A DNA stretch of 64,000 bases, taken from the NCBI GenBank assembly GCA_028023455.1, contig JAQFVV010006428.1, positions 789,501 to 853,500 of the forward strand, given 5' to 3'. The DNA is from Epiperipatus broadwayi (taxonomy: Eukaryota > Onychophora > Udeonychophora > Euonychophora > Peripatidae). This document shows, piece by piece, positions 37,213 through 49,560 of this stretch; positions within the stretch are counted from its first letter, which is position 1, and every line of letters begins with the position of its first letter. The translations under genes were made by a program, and so were the position numbers. The notes below the pieces were generated by a model. The model saw only the letters and a program-made list of their open reading frames with translations. It did not search any database and was not told the origin of the DNA.

Positions 37213-37429
37213 TTTTGTTTTCACAACGATGTCAGTTAAACCATTGTTGCTATTAGGAAACTAAAAGTTTTCTTCATTTTGATAATAACACTTAAACGTA
37301 ATGAGTTTACCCTCAGTTTAGCTTCAAAATATTACAGTGAAGCTTCGTGATCCTTTTTTAATTCCACCTAATATAGGGAACCTGAAACTAATTTTGTATT
37401 TCTAGAGCCACCAGGTGGCATTTTACAAA

Positions 37430-39420
37430 TACAAATAGTATATTTATTAGCTATTTTGTATAATTTTGCTTTTGTTATTATTCATTTTTTATCATTTATT
37501 TTATATTGTGAAGTAAAATAATAGATTTTTTTTTTAATATTTCTCTTTTGTCGTTATTAAAGAAATATCGTGGCAGCATGTTCACGATATAAAAGGACAT
37601 ATTTGAGATATTAGATTACACATAAAATTTATGAGGATAAAATACATCATTACTGTATTAATTATATCTGAAATATAAAAGTATTGGTTAGGATGATGTA
37701 CTCAAAATCTCTTTTACATTGTCGTATTCTAAAATGCATAAACACACTTTATATCCATGCATTTATTTTCTTACTTTATAAAACCCTGAGATAAATCATT
37801 AATCAACTTAGTATTTAAAATTATTAGACTTAGTTTTAAAACATAGATTGAGTTACTCTTAATTAGTTTTTATAGTAAGGAGCAATATATTTGCAAATTT
37901 TTTTATTAATAAACATAAGCTAAGAATACACACATAATATTGAATAACTCTGAAAAATTTATTTACTGAATATGAATTTACTACCAATATATTATGTGGA
38001 AATATATAAAAACTAGCATACATAACAAATTGCAAGTCAAGTGTGGGCTAGTCACACTTTCTTCTACATTATCAATTTCACTTGTCTCAGTCACATTCCA
38101 CATTATTGACTGCACTGCATCTCAACTAGCGTTTCCTTCATGTATGGTTTCAATAGTTATTAATAATACATTGAGAGAAAACATTTACATATATATTTAT
38201 CATTTGTTGTTCACTCATTTTCATTCATTCAAAAAATATAGCTATAAACTTACAGTATTGGATCTTTATAATTTTTAAATAGAATGATAAGCAAAATATC
38301 AAATATTCATTGCAATTAAATATACTATAATAACTTTTTTTCTCTATAGAAACAAAATAATAGTCTTGTTATTAGCATATTTTAAACTTTTTAATTGTTC
38401 TGATGTTTTTAAGCTCCTATTGACTTAGAATCTAGACAAGTCAATCTATTTGCTATTATTCATTACAGATTCGCTTTTAAGCCTCTTCAAAGTTTAAGCT
38501 TTCTAATGCAATATAACAATAATTTATAGTGGTTTTTCTTTCCATTACTAAATGAGTAACTTTCATTTTATCATTGAAGAAAGACATTTTACAAATTTTA
38601 TTTAATTTCATGGTACTTTTACTTTTATACATAGTAAACATTTCATAAAAATAATACTGTACACATCCAATTCAGAAAAGATAAACTGTGGAATAAAATG
38701 TAAGTGCTTTAATAAGAGCTAAAAATATTTTAATAAATATGATCATATATAGCCTTCCAAGATGGAAATATATTGGCTGCTGGATCATGAAATAATTGTT
38801 TTCTTTGTTTGTTTTTTTTCCATTTATTTACTCCATTTTTGGATGACATTTAATTGAAGTAGTATATATTGAGACAATGTGCATTATACTTTTTAAATTG
38901 TTATAGCATATATATATATATATATATGCATGTTGTAAAGAACTGTTTAGGTGCAGTTCAGGAAAACACATAATTTATTGTAATCAAAATTTATCAAAAA
39001 AATGTGATAGTTTACGTATGATGTACTATATACAAGAGGAAAGCATGGGATAGATTGTAGAGGATATTGTAATAAAACAATAATTGAAATCTTTGCAATT
39101 TTTTTTTTAATCAAAAACAGGTTTATTCAACTATGTATACAACAAAAGAAAAAAAAATAGCAAAAACTCCCTTCTCCAGAGAGGAATATCCAACATTAAC
39201 AAGATTCCATGTGGAATTCACCACAAAATGAGGAGCTAACTTCAAATCTCTTTCTTTGATTTCTTTTAATTTTTGTAGAAAAATTAATTTTTGATCAGGC
39301 AAAACTGACTTGAAGATTAGAATGCATCTGACAAACCATAGACAAAAAGAAATGAAAGTGGCACTTATTTATTATTTGCAATTTATTTATTAATAAATGT
39401 TTCAAAATTTAATAATTTAT
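37430..39420. other. AT-rich intron sequence upstream of the 39.4 kb exon
   Basis: Nothing recognised apart from microsatellites such as the (TA)n run at about 38909-38928. The 94-codon plus-strand frame at 37994-38278 has no recognisable domain and looks like chance. Confidence 0.5.
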
Positions 39421-39435
39421 ATATATATATTTCAG

Positions 39436-39596
39436 CGGAAGACTGTTATGATATTGGTTTTCAGTTATTTTCATCGCAAATGTTTAAAAAAGCTATTTCA
39501 TGGCTACAAGAAGCGCTTGCAAGAGAAATAAAAGAATCACATAAATCAATTCAAAGGCATAGTATTTTAAAATTAATGGCTAATGCAACTTATCAG
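39436..39596 (+). CDS. P4HA: Prolyl 4-hydroxylase alpha exon (peptide-substrate-binding domain)
   Basis: A 161-nt exon: two bases plus 53 codons, ending in phase 0. The acceptor is ATATATTTCAG (39425-39435), the donor TATCAG|GTAAAT at 39596/39597. The peptide opens AEDCYDIGFQLF and contains SWLQEALAREI and LMANATYQ, lining up with AEDCFELGKVAY, LWMEQALRQLD and LSYAVYQ of human P4HA1, the helical TPR-like domain that binds proline-rich substrate. AEDC, the EAL/QAL core and terminal YQ are kept. The tyrosine-rich stretch of the human protein (DYYHTELW) reads QMFKKAISW here, so substrate contacts may differ. The join with 17368 recreates the conserved S/T-A-E-D-C. Confidence 0.9.
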
Positions 39597-39599
39597 GTA

Positions 39600-40740
39600 A
39601 ATATGATATACAACAAACTTTTATTAAAAGTAATTTAAATAAAATATAGATATGCTATTCAACACGAAAATCTACAGAGATATATTTATTATCTCGAGAG
39701 AAGTAAAAAGTTTATAAGTGCTGGTTGTAGGACCTTTTTAAATAGTAAAATCAGAAGTCCATAGAGAAGAGAATAATTAAAAAAATTATATAAAATATAA
39801 ATACAAATAATGATACATTTGGAGGTTTATATTCAGGAGATCATTAGGCTTTATCGGTAACAGATAGAAGAATGATCCTCTGATCTGAGAAATGACATTG
39901 AATAACAAATAAATAGTACAAAACAAAAGTATCCATTACTAAACTATGTGTAAGATATGATGCAAGTTTAGTCAAATATATAACCATTCTTGTATTCTTA
40001 TTTTGCTTTATCAATCATTTCAGTTCGTGTAGAGTCTAGTCACCTCGTGACTATTACGTATTACTCATTTTCAGGCACTAGAGACACTGGAATTGTGTGT
40101 TTGAGCATAAAAATATCCATCCTTAATTACACATAGGGAATTTCTGATTACAATCCAATTTCCATTTTTTTAAGTCAATATTTCCACAATTAAGAAATAT
40201 AGAAAAGGAATTATAACCTGTTAGTCTTAATTGTGTTATTTGCATAGTATGGTGCTCAATATAATATTTAATGATACTATCTGGTATACATTGTATTTTA
40301 GGTAGCCTTGTGTAGGAATCTGCTACCTGAAATAGGCTTAACCTGAAAAATATGAACTAAAAACATTTTGGATAGCTTTTAAGGACTGGCAGATGATTAC
40401 TCACTAAAGTGATAGAAAGAATACAACCAAAGTAGAAGTAAAGTAGAAGACACAGAGTAAATCTATTTATTTATTTATAAATCTATTTTTAAAAGGTTAT
40501 GAAATGTGAAATGTACACATTTCTCGTAATATAAAATCTTTACCACCATTAGTATTGATGCAGTTCAGAAACTGTCACAATTCAAGATAAGAAATATAAC
40601 TACTGTTAATGACAGTTGTCTATTATAAAATGTTTAATAAAGCTGATAGATGGTAACAATTTTATTTGAAGGGCAAATCAATCAGGAAAAAATGTTTAAT
40701 GTTTTCTCTGTAACTTCTATTCTTCGAATTAAATTATTGT
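39600..40740. other. AT-rich intron sequence without recognised features
   Basis: Starts with the donor of the preceding exon. No repeat shared with other parts of the window was recognised before the foldback at 40.74 kb. Confidence 0.5.
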
Positions 40741-40743
40741 ATC

Positions 40744-41274
40744 AAGCACGAGTGCGTGTGCGGCGCAACTGTTCCCAAAAGCTATTAATACAAAATAGCT
40801 AACTAAAAATAATAAACTAGCTGAGCTCTTTCAAAGGATTTTGCCTTCATAATCATAACTTGCTAATACATTTAATATGCAAATATGCTAATTTCATTTT
40901 TTTGATAAAGCAAAGTATGTATCCTTCCTGTTTATGGCATCGTTGTCTTGTGAGATGAATAAAGCCTCTTTGATTTTTCTTTTGAGGTCATGTCTCTCTC
41001 TACACACGATTGTGGGATTGTCCGGAATGCACTCAAAAGAAAGATCAAAGAGGCTTTATTCATCTCACGAGACAACGATGCCATAAACAGGAAGGACACG
41101 TGCTTTGCTTTATCAAAAAAATGGAATTAGCATATTTGCATATTAAATGTATTAGCAAGCTATGATTATGAAGGCAAGATCCTTTGAAAGCACTCATCTA
41201 GTTTATTATTTTTAGTTAGCTATTTTGTATTAATAGCTTTTGGGAACAGTTGCGCTGCACACGCACTCGTGCTT
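40744..41274. mobile_element. 531-bp foldback element
   Basis: Opens AAGCACGAGTGCGTGTG and closes CACACGCACTCGTGCTT. The arms (about 250 bp each) pair nearly throughout, including ATAAAGCCTCTTTGAT with ATCAAAGAGGCTTTAT, around a loop of some 30 bases near 41015. Inner blocks CTTTGAAAG and CATAATCATA recall the foldback at 11.87 kb, and a diverged half-like fragment is at about 45065-45200. Octamer-like ATTTGCATAT is present in each arm. No coding sequence. Confidence 0.9.
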
Positions 41275-41669
41275 AAATACATATATTTCCCAAAAGTAAA
41301 ATTATTTGACTTAATCGGATTATTGTATCAAAGAAAATATAATGGGGCTAATACTTTGCTTGTACATGAAAATCTGTATGCTCCAATTGTCAATTTCAAA
41401 GAACTCAGACAAAGAAAGCTTTTATTTCTTGTTGAATAACGTGTTACACAATACTAAAATGGAGACATTTATGCAGCATTGATACAAATAATAGATTTTT
41501 GGCTAAAATTTATTGAAAAATAATTGCTTTTATATATTGGTGTTCTAAATTCAAATAGTCTATCTTATTGAATTTTAACAGCACAAGGATTTATTATCAA
41601 ATATTATTTTAACAAGAAAAATCACTTTATAGGAATATGGGTGCACCAGTTTCAAAATAAGGTATTTAA

Positions 41670-42870
41670 TCCATTACAGTGAGGAACTAGAATATTCAGA
41701 CACTATATCTAAAATATCAACTCAAAGCCCAGCACTTATTTAATAGGTAACATTTAAGTAGAAACTGAAATTTTCATATATGAAAATGTCTTTAACTCCC
41801 ACTAACTAACTTAAATAGCTATTTGGTACTGAACCAAATTCAGATCTACGTTATAGTAATAGCCTTAGCATTGCCAAGGCCTTAAAAGTAAAATTGTAAT
41901 AATCAATAAAGCAAATCATATATAGTGTGACATTGCTTTTATGAGCTTGTATTTACAAGTATGTAACATATGGAGTGTATCAATAACTCAAACAAGCTCT
42001 TAATTGATAAGTGTGGTAAAAGAAAATATTTAAAATCTCTGTCTGGAACATTTCCATCCCCAGATCAGATGGTTTTGAACTTTATAGAGTCCAGCACTTA
42101 TTTAATATATAACATTTAAGTAGAAACTCTGAAATTTTTGTTTGAGCTGTTGGTACATTCCCTATATTACATATTTGACAAGCTCTTAAAAGCAATATTA
42201 TGTTATATATAACTTGGGTCAATAATTATTATAATTTTACCTTTAAAGGTATTACTATATGGCAGATCTGAATTTGGTTCAGTGTCATATAGCTCTTTAT
42301 GTTAGACAGCTGGAGTTAAATACATTTTCATGTCTGAAAATTTCAGAATATCTGCTTAAATGTTGTGTATTAAATAAATGCTGGGCTTTAAATTGATATT
42401 TTAGATCTAGTGTCTAAATATTCTAGCTCTTCACTGAGGTGAGCCAAAATCTTGCAGCCAATTGGTCTGTGGATGGAATTTTCCAGATAGAGATTTTAAA
42501 TATTTTCTCTTACTGCGCTTATCAATTATGAGCTTGTTTGAGCTATTGGTATGCTCCCTATATTACAGATTTGTAAATACAAGCTAATAAAAGCAATGTC
42601 ACCCTATATATGACTTGCTTTATTGATTATTATAATTTTACTTTTAAGGCCTTAGTAATGCTAAGGCTATTTATATACAGTAGATCTGAATTTGGTTCAG
42701 TCCCATATAGCTATTTAAGTTAGATAGCTGAAGTTAAAGACAATTTTCATGTCAAAATTTCAGACTTTATACTTAAATGTTAAATAGTAAATAAGTGCTG
42801 AGCTTTGAGCTATATTTTAGATCTAGTGTCTGAATATTCTAGCTTCTCACTGAGGTGAGTCAAAAGCCCC
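41670..42870. repeat. Family D cluster, direct and inverted copies
   Basis: At least four copies of a unit containing AGATCTGAATTTGGTTCAG, TCATGTCTGAAAATTTCAG, AGTGCTGGGCTTT and AGATCTAGTGTCT: minus at 41.68-41.89 and 42.01-42.14 kb, plus at 42.24-42.49 and 42.64-42.87 kb. Between them lie sequences with GCTTGTTTGAGC and TATGCTCCCTA. The arrangement suggests nested foldback elements. Other copies are at 18.27 and 19.9 kb. Confidence 0.7.
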
Positions 42871-42889
42871 ATTCGGTAATGTGAATGTT

Positions 42890-43255
42890 TAATGTAGTAT
42901 ATAGAGGGATTTAAAATTATTATTTTCAGTCTATATTTATCATCCATGTAAAAATATAAATAATCCCCAATATACATATTTTGTGCAGAACTAGTATTTG
43001 GCAGTTGGGTCATATCATAATATACCACCCATATATACAATCAGAGCACAGCTTATATTAAGAGAGCAATTCCTTAAATTTAGTGAACAGACTTCAATCT
43101 CTCATCCTTCTAACAATACAACCATATATTTCATTGAAAACCAATAATAGAATGCTCAAAGCTCTTGACAGATTTGACATTGTAGTCATACCACTGCATA
43201 CATTATGTTAGTTTAACCCTTATAATCATCAAACTATTACATATCCATTTATATT
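42890..43255 (-). repeat. Family A repeat, diverged minus-strand copy
   Basis: Shares AATAATCCCCAATATACATA (variant of the ATCACCAATATAC signature), GACTTCAATCTC and the CATTGAAAACC region. It is more diverged than the pair that follows. Confidence 0.55.
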
Positions 43256-43547
43256 AATAGAAGAGAATGGGCTGGGTTTACACTATGATGTAAATATTAC
43301 CTATTTCCTAGGCAATATGTACTTAACTTATTTATTCATTATACTGAATGTTTATTGAATTTGAACTAGGATTTCCATTCTAATTCAAAAAACTGGTATA
43401 CAAGACCACTGACATATGGGAGATTATGATCTGCCTCAACTAATGAATGCCCTTTTTCACATGTGTGTGATTGTGCATATCAGTTGTTTGAGATGGAATG
43501 GAGAATATATACAGAATGAAAATCCTCAAATCTCTTTATTTACTATA

Positions 43548-43955
43548 ATATATAGGGTATATGAGCACAGACTTTCACATGACCCACCACTCTCCACACT
43601 ATCTCATAACACTGATACAGCTGAACACATATATGTTGAAAAGATAAATAATCACCAATATACGTATTTCATGCTAAACCAGCAATCATCAGTTGGTCCA
43701 GATTACCATCTCCACACATATATGCTATAAGTGCTCAGATAAGATAGCCAATCCTCATACTTTAATGGATAGGCTTCAATCTACTCCACACTCCAACTCT
43801 ACAACTGTCCATCCAATTGAAAATCTGATGATGGAATGCTAAAAAGGCCACCCTGAGGCTGAGATTCTTGTCACAACCATGTTGACCTAAAGTCAATTTG
43901 GCCCCTCATGTACAGGACATCATCCATTTAATACATAACAAGGGATGGGCAGACA
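43548..43955 (-). repeat. Family A repeat, minus-strand arm of an inverted pair
   Basis: Reads from TATATAGGGTATATGAGC to ACAAGGGATGGGC, the full family A unit reversed. It faces a plus-strand copy at 43.97-44.39 kb. The 104-codon frame at 43416-43730 runs across its edge and shares its peptide (LSHDPPLSTLSHNTDT) with the minus-strand frame of the facing copy, showing that both are repeat by-products. Confidence 0.85.
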
Positions 43956-44395
43956 TCTGTGCTCATACAACCTATATCCCCATCCCTTGTTATTTATTAA
44001 ATGGATTATGTCCGGTACATGACGGGCCAGATTAACTTTAGGTCAACATGGTTGTGACAAGAATCTCAGCCTCAGGGTGGCCTTTTTAGCATTCCATCAT
44101 CAGATTTTCAATTGGATGGACAGTTGTAGAGTTGGAATGTGGAGTAGATTGAAGCCTGTCCATTAAAGTATGAGGATTGGCTTATCTTAATATATATCTG
44201 AGCATGTATAGCATATATGTGTGGAAATGGTAATCTGGATCAACTGTTGATGGCTGGTTTAGCATGAAATAGGTATATTGGTGATTATTTATCTTTTCAA
44301 CATATATGTGTTCGGGTGTATCAGTGTTATGAGATAGTGTGAAGAGTGGTGGGTCATGTGAAAGTCTGTGCTCATACACCCTATATATTACATAT
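43956..44395 (+). repeat. Family A repeat, plus-strand arm of an inverted pair
   Basis: Starts with a fragment of the unit's own end (TCTGTGCTCATACAACC, then CTATATCC) joined directly to the unit start CCCATCCCTTGTTAT, and runs to ACCCTATATATTACATATA. The end-to-start junction suggests the family once existed in tandem form. Together with the minus-strand arm it forms an inverted repeat of about 850 bp. Confidence 0.85.
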
Positions 44396-44524
44396 ATAGA
44401 CACAGGTATATAATAGGCCTGTGTGTTTCAGTTATTTATTTACTATACAAAACATTGAATATACTGAATGAATAGATTACTTACATATTGCTTTGGGAAC
44501 AGGTTATATCATAGTATAAGTCCA

Positions 44525-44945
44525 AACTAGCCCACTCCTAATAATATAAATGGATATATAATGATCTGATAATATGAGGTGTTGGATTGACTTAATGTCT
44601 ACATGAATGTGACTACATTATCCAATCCATCAAGGGTAGGGAGTATTACATCATTGGTTTTTCAATAAAATAAACAGTTGAATTGTTAAAAGAATGAGAA
44701 GAATGAAGCCTATCCATTAAAATTTAAGGAATTGCTAATTAATATAAGATAATCTCTGGTTCTATAGATGTATGGTAAATTATACTTTGACCCTACTGAT
44801 GATTTCTGATTCTGCATAAAGGTATGGGGATCATTTGTCTTTTTCACATGTGTGTTGTTATCTGTATCGATTGTTTGAGATAAAGTGGAGAAAGGAAATA
44901 GTCTGAAAATTCTAAATTCAAATTCTTTTATTTAATTTATATATA
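44525..44945 (+). repeat. Family A repeat, old copy
   Basis: Recognisable by GAAGCCTATCCATTAAAAT, ACTGATGATTTCTGATTC and CACATGTGTGTTGTTATCTG in the family order, but with many changes. Confidence 0.6.
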
Positions 44946-45064
44946 TATACTACAAATTGATGTCTGTATTTTTTCAAAATAATATACGTAAACTTATAAA
45001 TAAATATTGAAAAATACAGTAAATAAAATTTGTTAAAAAATAACAAAAAATATAAATGTCACTT

Positions 45065-45200
45065 AGGAGCGCTTTCAACTATCCTTGTAGTCTTGGTCAA
45101 CTAATACTTTGAAAGGTCAACTTTTCCATAATTTCATGATCATAATGTTTGTTGCCTGTCTATTGATTAACATAGCTTCCTTCATTTTTCTTTTATTATT
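45065..45200 (+). repeat. Fragment related to the 40.7 kb foldback
   Basis: GAGCGCTTTCAACTATCCTTG, CATGATCATAATG and ATAGCTTCCTTCATTTTTC follow the order of half of the 40.7 kb element. Weak similarity. Confidence 0.35.
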
Positions 45201-45365
45201 ATTTCAGTTTGCAATATTTGTACATTATTATCATTAAAATCAAAACTATATACACATGATTTATATGGTCATAAAAACAGAAGCTGATAAATTATCATTA
45301 TCTTTAGAATTTTGTTTCATATTTTGAATTCTTTTTAATAACAACAAGTGTTAAACTACTAAACA

Positions 45366-45465
45366 TCACATGATCACCATGCCTTCTGGCATCCATTGAT
45401 TACTCTGGTTAGCACAGGGTGGCACTACTGTATGGAGAGTTTTGCCTTTGTTTGTTAACAACAAG
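45366..45465 (-). repeat. Family C terminus fragment
   Basis: CACATGATCACCATGCCTTC, TGGCATCCATTGATTACTC and GGAGAGTTTTGCC match the right end of the family C elements at 17.5-18.9 kb. Confidence 0.7.
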
Positions 45466-45739
45466 TGCTGTTTTGTTCTTTTCTCTAATGTACGCTTGAC
45501 TCACCTATATAAACCACTACCACACCTACACATCCATTTATAAATGATACAATTTTTATTTGTAAATAAGGTTTTATCTTTACAGTTATTTATTAATTTA
45601 TATAATATAGGTGGTGCATAAAATGCAATGTCACATATACCTTTATAAATTTTCCTTATGAAACTTACCTTTTGATTTGAAATATATGGTATTGATATCC
45701 AATTTTTTTATCAGAAGAATTAACATCATTATTAATCTT

Positions 45740-46330
45740 ATTTTTATTTAAATATTTTTTTGACATAATCCTTATACAACAACTCCCTTTTTTGCATTTA
45801 TACTCTGCCAAGGTTTTTTTCTTCTCTTTGATGTTTTTCCACTATGGCTAATGCCATAAGCCCTTCATGTATAATTGCTTTGTTTAATTCCAGCCACTTT
45901 TCAGGTATCCTACCATCATGCATATTGAAATATTCAATTTTAATAATTTCTTTCTTTTTTATTATTCTTTTGTAAATTCTTTTGATGCTTTCTTTATTAC
46001 ATTTGTAATTAGCTTGTTTATCATTAGTTTTACAGACCTGTTCCCTCTTGACATCTAAAATTGTACCTGAATCAGCTACCAATTGTTTACCTCTTACATT
46101 CCATCTATTCTTAACCTTTTTTAATATTGTAATTAAAAAATCTATTCCTCTTTATAAGTTTCCCAAACTATAATATTTTTCATAAATCAAACCCCCTAAT
46201 CAAACCCCCTACTGCTTCACCTTCTTGCTCTGCAAAGTGCAGTTCATCTTTACTACATAATTCTGTCTTACTAATAAAAAAATCCACACATCCACAAACA
46301 AAACATTGTATCTTTCACTGTGATGTGATG
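45740..46330 (-). mobile_element. Second, partial CR1-type LINE copy
   Basis: On the minus strand it begins inside the ORF1 esterase tail (VDVWIFLL, matching MDVWDFFIG of the larger copy) and continues into the start of the endonuclease (45798-46082: EIIKIEYFNMHDGRIPEKW, LELNKAI). It breaks off near GTTATGTC-like sequence at about 45745. It lies directly downstream of, and in the same orientation as, the larger copy. The junction near 46325 carries GTGATGTGATGTGATG. Thus it is truncated at both ends and dead. Confidence 0.78.
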
Positions 46331-46459
46331 TGATGCACTGTGACTTCTTTTTATACAAAGTCAGTAATCTTTCAGCAACTATGCCCAGAGAAATCTGTTA
46401 GTCACTTTGACTTCCATTTCCATTCCCCACCCCAAGTTTTTCTATATTCTTCTTTATCT

Positions 46460-48860
46460 TGCTTCATCTCAATTCCACAACATAATCTTTGTCAACTCCA
46501 TGGCCTTTTCTCAAACCCAGCATAAAATCCAGTAAGCCACTTTCTGTGTAATCATTTTGTTCATATTTATTCTTCCACAACTTCATTATTTGTACCCTTT
46601 CTGCATTCAAACATTTATATTCAATTAACAGATGCCTAATATTTTCTATGCCTTCCTTACACAACTTGCAGATTAAATCACCCATATTTTTCCATTTATG
46701 TGTATATTCCCTTGTAGCTAAAGATCCCATTCAAGCCTTAAACAGTAAATTGCTTTCCTTGCTATTATCGTAAATTAACTCACAATATTTTGTTTATTTC
46801 TATAAATATTTAAACTCTTTTTACTCTCCATATTAGCTCTCCATCTGTCCATCTCCCTATTCTTTATTAATGCCTCTATTCATCTATCCCATTTCTTAAC
46901 ACTATAACACTCAGCAATTCTCCTAAGACAATCATCCCATCTTTTATATAAATTATGTTTCATATCCATCTTGTTGTCTGCCTTTTATTAATAACTCAAT
47001 TAAATACTATTTTGACTATTTTTTATTATCCATAAACTGTAATCTATCGAACATTTTCATTTTGCTTTTTGCATCTCTCATATTTCCCATTTCTTCTTGA
47101 ATTGCCTAATTTTTCATCCACACTTATGTATCTAATGCAGGTCTTCCTACTTCTCTTTGTACTTTTTCTAAGTAATCTAATATCCCTTTACTAACACATA
47201 ATGTATCGTTATTATATGTTAATACTGATACTGCCACTCCCTTCCATACAATTCTAGCTACATCATATTTATTATATGAGAACACTTAATTTCTTTATCA
47301 ATCCCTTTCTTTTATTTGTTTAATTTATTCATTTTTTTCTTTCATCCATCCAAGCAATTTCTCTGATTACTTAAGATGATTCCCAAATAGTTACATCTAT
47401 TCACCATACTTAACTTTATATCCCCCAATAAAAATTCTTCAGATGTTTTCTTTCCCTATTATTAATTATCACTACTTTTGACATTTCATCACTAAATCTA
47501 ATCCATATCTCTTTAACCACCTGTGTGCATGACCTCAGCATAACTTCCATATCTTCTCTTCTTTCTGCACACAAAAAACATCCACAAAAAAGACCCAACA
47601 ATGTATATACTCCCTTACCACCTATTAATGGCCTCTGTAACCATCTTCCTAGTCTTTCTATTGCTCTTTCCATTATGTATAGTAATTATTTTTCATATAA
47701 TTTCTCAATAATATCCTTTAAAGATCCATCCATTCGCAAATTTACTAAACTTACCCATAATTTATTTCTATTTACTATATCATACACCTTTATATCTATA
47801 AAAACCATGTTTAACTATCTACCTGTATTCTTAGTCATATCTGTAAGTTGTGTACCTACAAATAAACTGTATTTTTACTCATATCCATAAGTTGTATAAC
47901 TACAAATAAACTATCTCCTATACACCTATCTGATCAAAAACCTCCTTGTATTTCTCACACTATTATTTTCTTCCATCCATTTTGCAATCCTTCCAGTCAC
48001 CATACATGAGAAAATTTTACATAGCACTGATGTTACTGCTATCAGTCTATAATTGTTTAACTTTCTATGATCTTTACACATCCTTTTAAATAATAGCCAT
48101 ACTCTTGTATTACTTCAACAACCCAAAAAATTTCTCTTTTGTGCCATCTTATTAAAACATGATAATAGGTTTAATTTTGCCTTAAATCTCTGCTGCCCAT
48201 CCATCCAAACTTTGCCTTTCCACCTTTCAATCTCTTACTTGCCTCATTCAGCTCATATTCTGTAAATCGTATATTTCTCATTACTATACACTCTCATGTT
48301 TGCTATCAGTCTGTCCTTCATATCTAACATCTTTTCTATATCCATTATATACTTGTTTAAGACTATCTCTAATTCTTCTCTAGAACTACACTCTATTCCC
48401 TCCTCATCTAGTAATACTAATTTCCTCTTTCCTACATTCTTTCTTTTAATGTATTTTCAATTTTTTTTACTCCCATCTCTTCCATTTTTATTAATATCTT
48501 TTAACAGTTTACTATTTAATTTCATTCTCTCTATATAATTACCTATTTTAGCCAACATTTTTAAGTACTTTTCCCATTTAGTATTAACATCTTTTTCACT
48601 TTCTTTGTTCTTAATAGAACACTTATATTCTCTGCATACTTTTTCCCTCTCTTTTACAATTTTACTAACTCTCACTTTCCTATTACTTTTATTTTTCTGA
48701 GTATTCTCATCTAAAACCCTATTTGCCACTTTTTCTATTTCACCACACCAGTCCTTATACTCATCCTCAACAAACTCTTCCATGGTTTTTTCAACTTTTA
48801 TTTTATAGTTATCTAACTTATTCTTATCATTCACTCTCCATCCACATCTTTCACTATCCT
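46460..48860 (-). pseudogene. CR1 reverse transcriptase and C-terminal remnant
   Basis: Starts with the long lysine-rich linker (48909-48457). RIAKWMEE with IAVTSVLCKIFS marks the early RT blocks (about 48.0 kb). Motif A is MVFIDIKVYDIVNRNKLW (about 47.8 kb, first Asp kept). Motif C, normally FADD, reads FCGC or, in the shifted frame, FVDV (about 47.58 kb), so catalysis is lost. SREDME-like RREDMEVML and SKVVII follow. At the end, CKLCKEGIENIRHLLIE and LDFMLGLRKG (46730-46464) form the C-terminal Cys/His motif of CR1/Jockey-type elements. Plus-strand frames over this stretch are shadows. Confidence 0.82.
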
Positions 48861-48869
48861 TTCTACTTT

Positions 48870-49560
48870 TATTACTATTTTTCATTACATTACTAACCAT
48901 TTCTATCATTAAAAGTTATGATCACTATTACACACTCTTTATTATCAAGCATGTTAATTTTCCATACTTTATTCATTCTCTTTTTCTCCATTAATACATT
49001 ATTTATTGTGTCAAATATATTACTTCTAGACCATGTGTATTGTCTTTCATAAATATTTGATAAATTTCCAATGGTAAAATTCACTCTCTGACAAAAACTC
49101 TTCAAAAGATATCAATTCATATTTCTTATATCATCAATTTCTTCAATATGCCCCTTTGTATGCCCTACAACAATTATTCTCTTCCCTTTTCTTTGAAACT
49201 ATATATACATTATAACCACTACCCATTCTTGTCTTCCTAACCTTATCTCAAACCACAAACGTTCTTGACATATAACAGTATTTAAATTTTTTTTGACATA
49301 ACCCCTATACTACCACCACTTTTTTCTTTTTCTTTTCTATTTATACCCTGCCATACCAAGTCTTTCAGAATAGGTTTGTCATCTCTTAGATGTGTTTCTA
49401 TTACTACTAATGTCTGAAAATCTTCATTTTTAATTGCTTTCTTTAATTCCAGCCACCTTTCTGGTCTCCTATCACCTTGCATATTCAAATACCCAATTTC
49501 AATAATTTATTTTTTTCTAACTACTCTTTTATAAATTCTTTTGACTCTTTTTTCTCCATT
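48870..49560 (-). pseudogene. CR1 endonuclease remnant
   Basis: Phrases NMQGDRRPERWLELKKAI, VVIETHLRD and GGSIGVMSKK (49488-49282) correspond to the start of an apurinic-type endonuclease (the E-T-H/W metal block). The block FTIGNLSNIYERQYTWSRSN, then NVLMEKKR (49105-48893) corresponds to the TW-S/T-R region near its end. The final SDH box is not recognisable (NKECVIVI). Stops break the middle. Confidence 0.75.

Larger units (their letters stand above)
36155..37425 (-). mobile_element. Minus-strand retroelement of uncertain class
   Basis: A 1.27-kb block whose base composition differs from its surroundings (36340-36540 is clearly richer in G and C). Read on the minus strand it starts TGCCACCTGGTGGCTC, similar to the 5' start of the CR1 element at 51.27 kb (CACTAGGTGGCGCTTC). 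It then has a short ORF1-like frame and ends with AATAAA near 36165. No reverse transcriptase was found. It may be a 5'-plus-3' remnant of a LINE or a non-autonomous derivative. Confidence 0.5.

Noticed and set aside
43416-44403. Similar 104- and 73-codon frames, apparently a conserved small protein
   Set aside because: Their similarity follows from the inverted pair of family A repeats; other copies of the family have stops in this frame.
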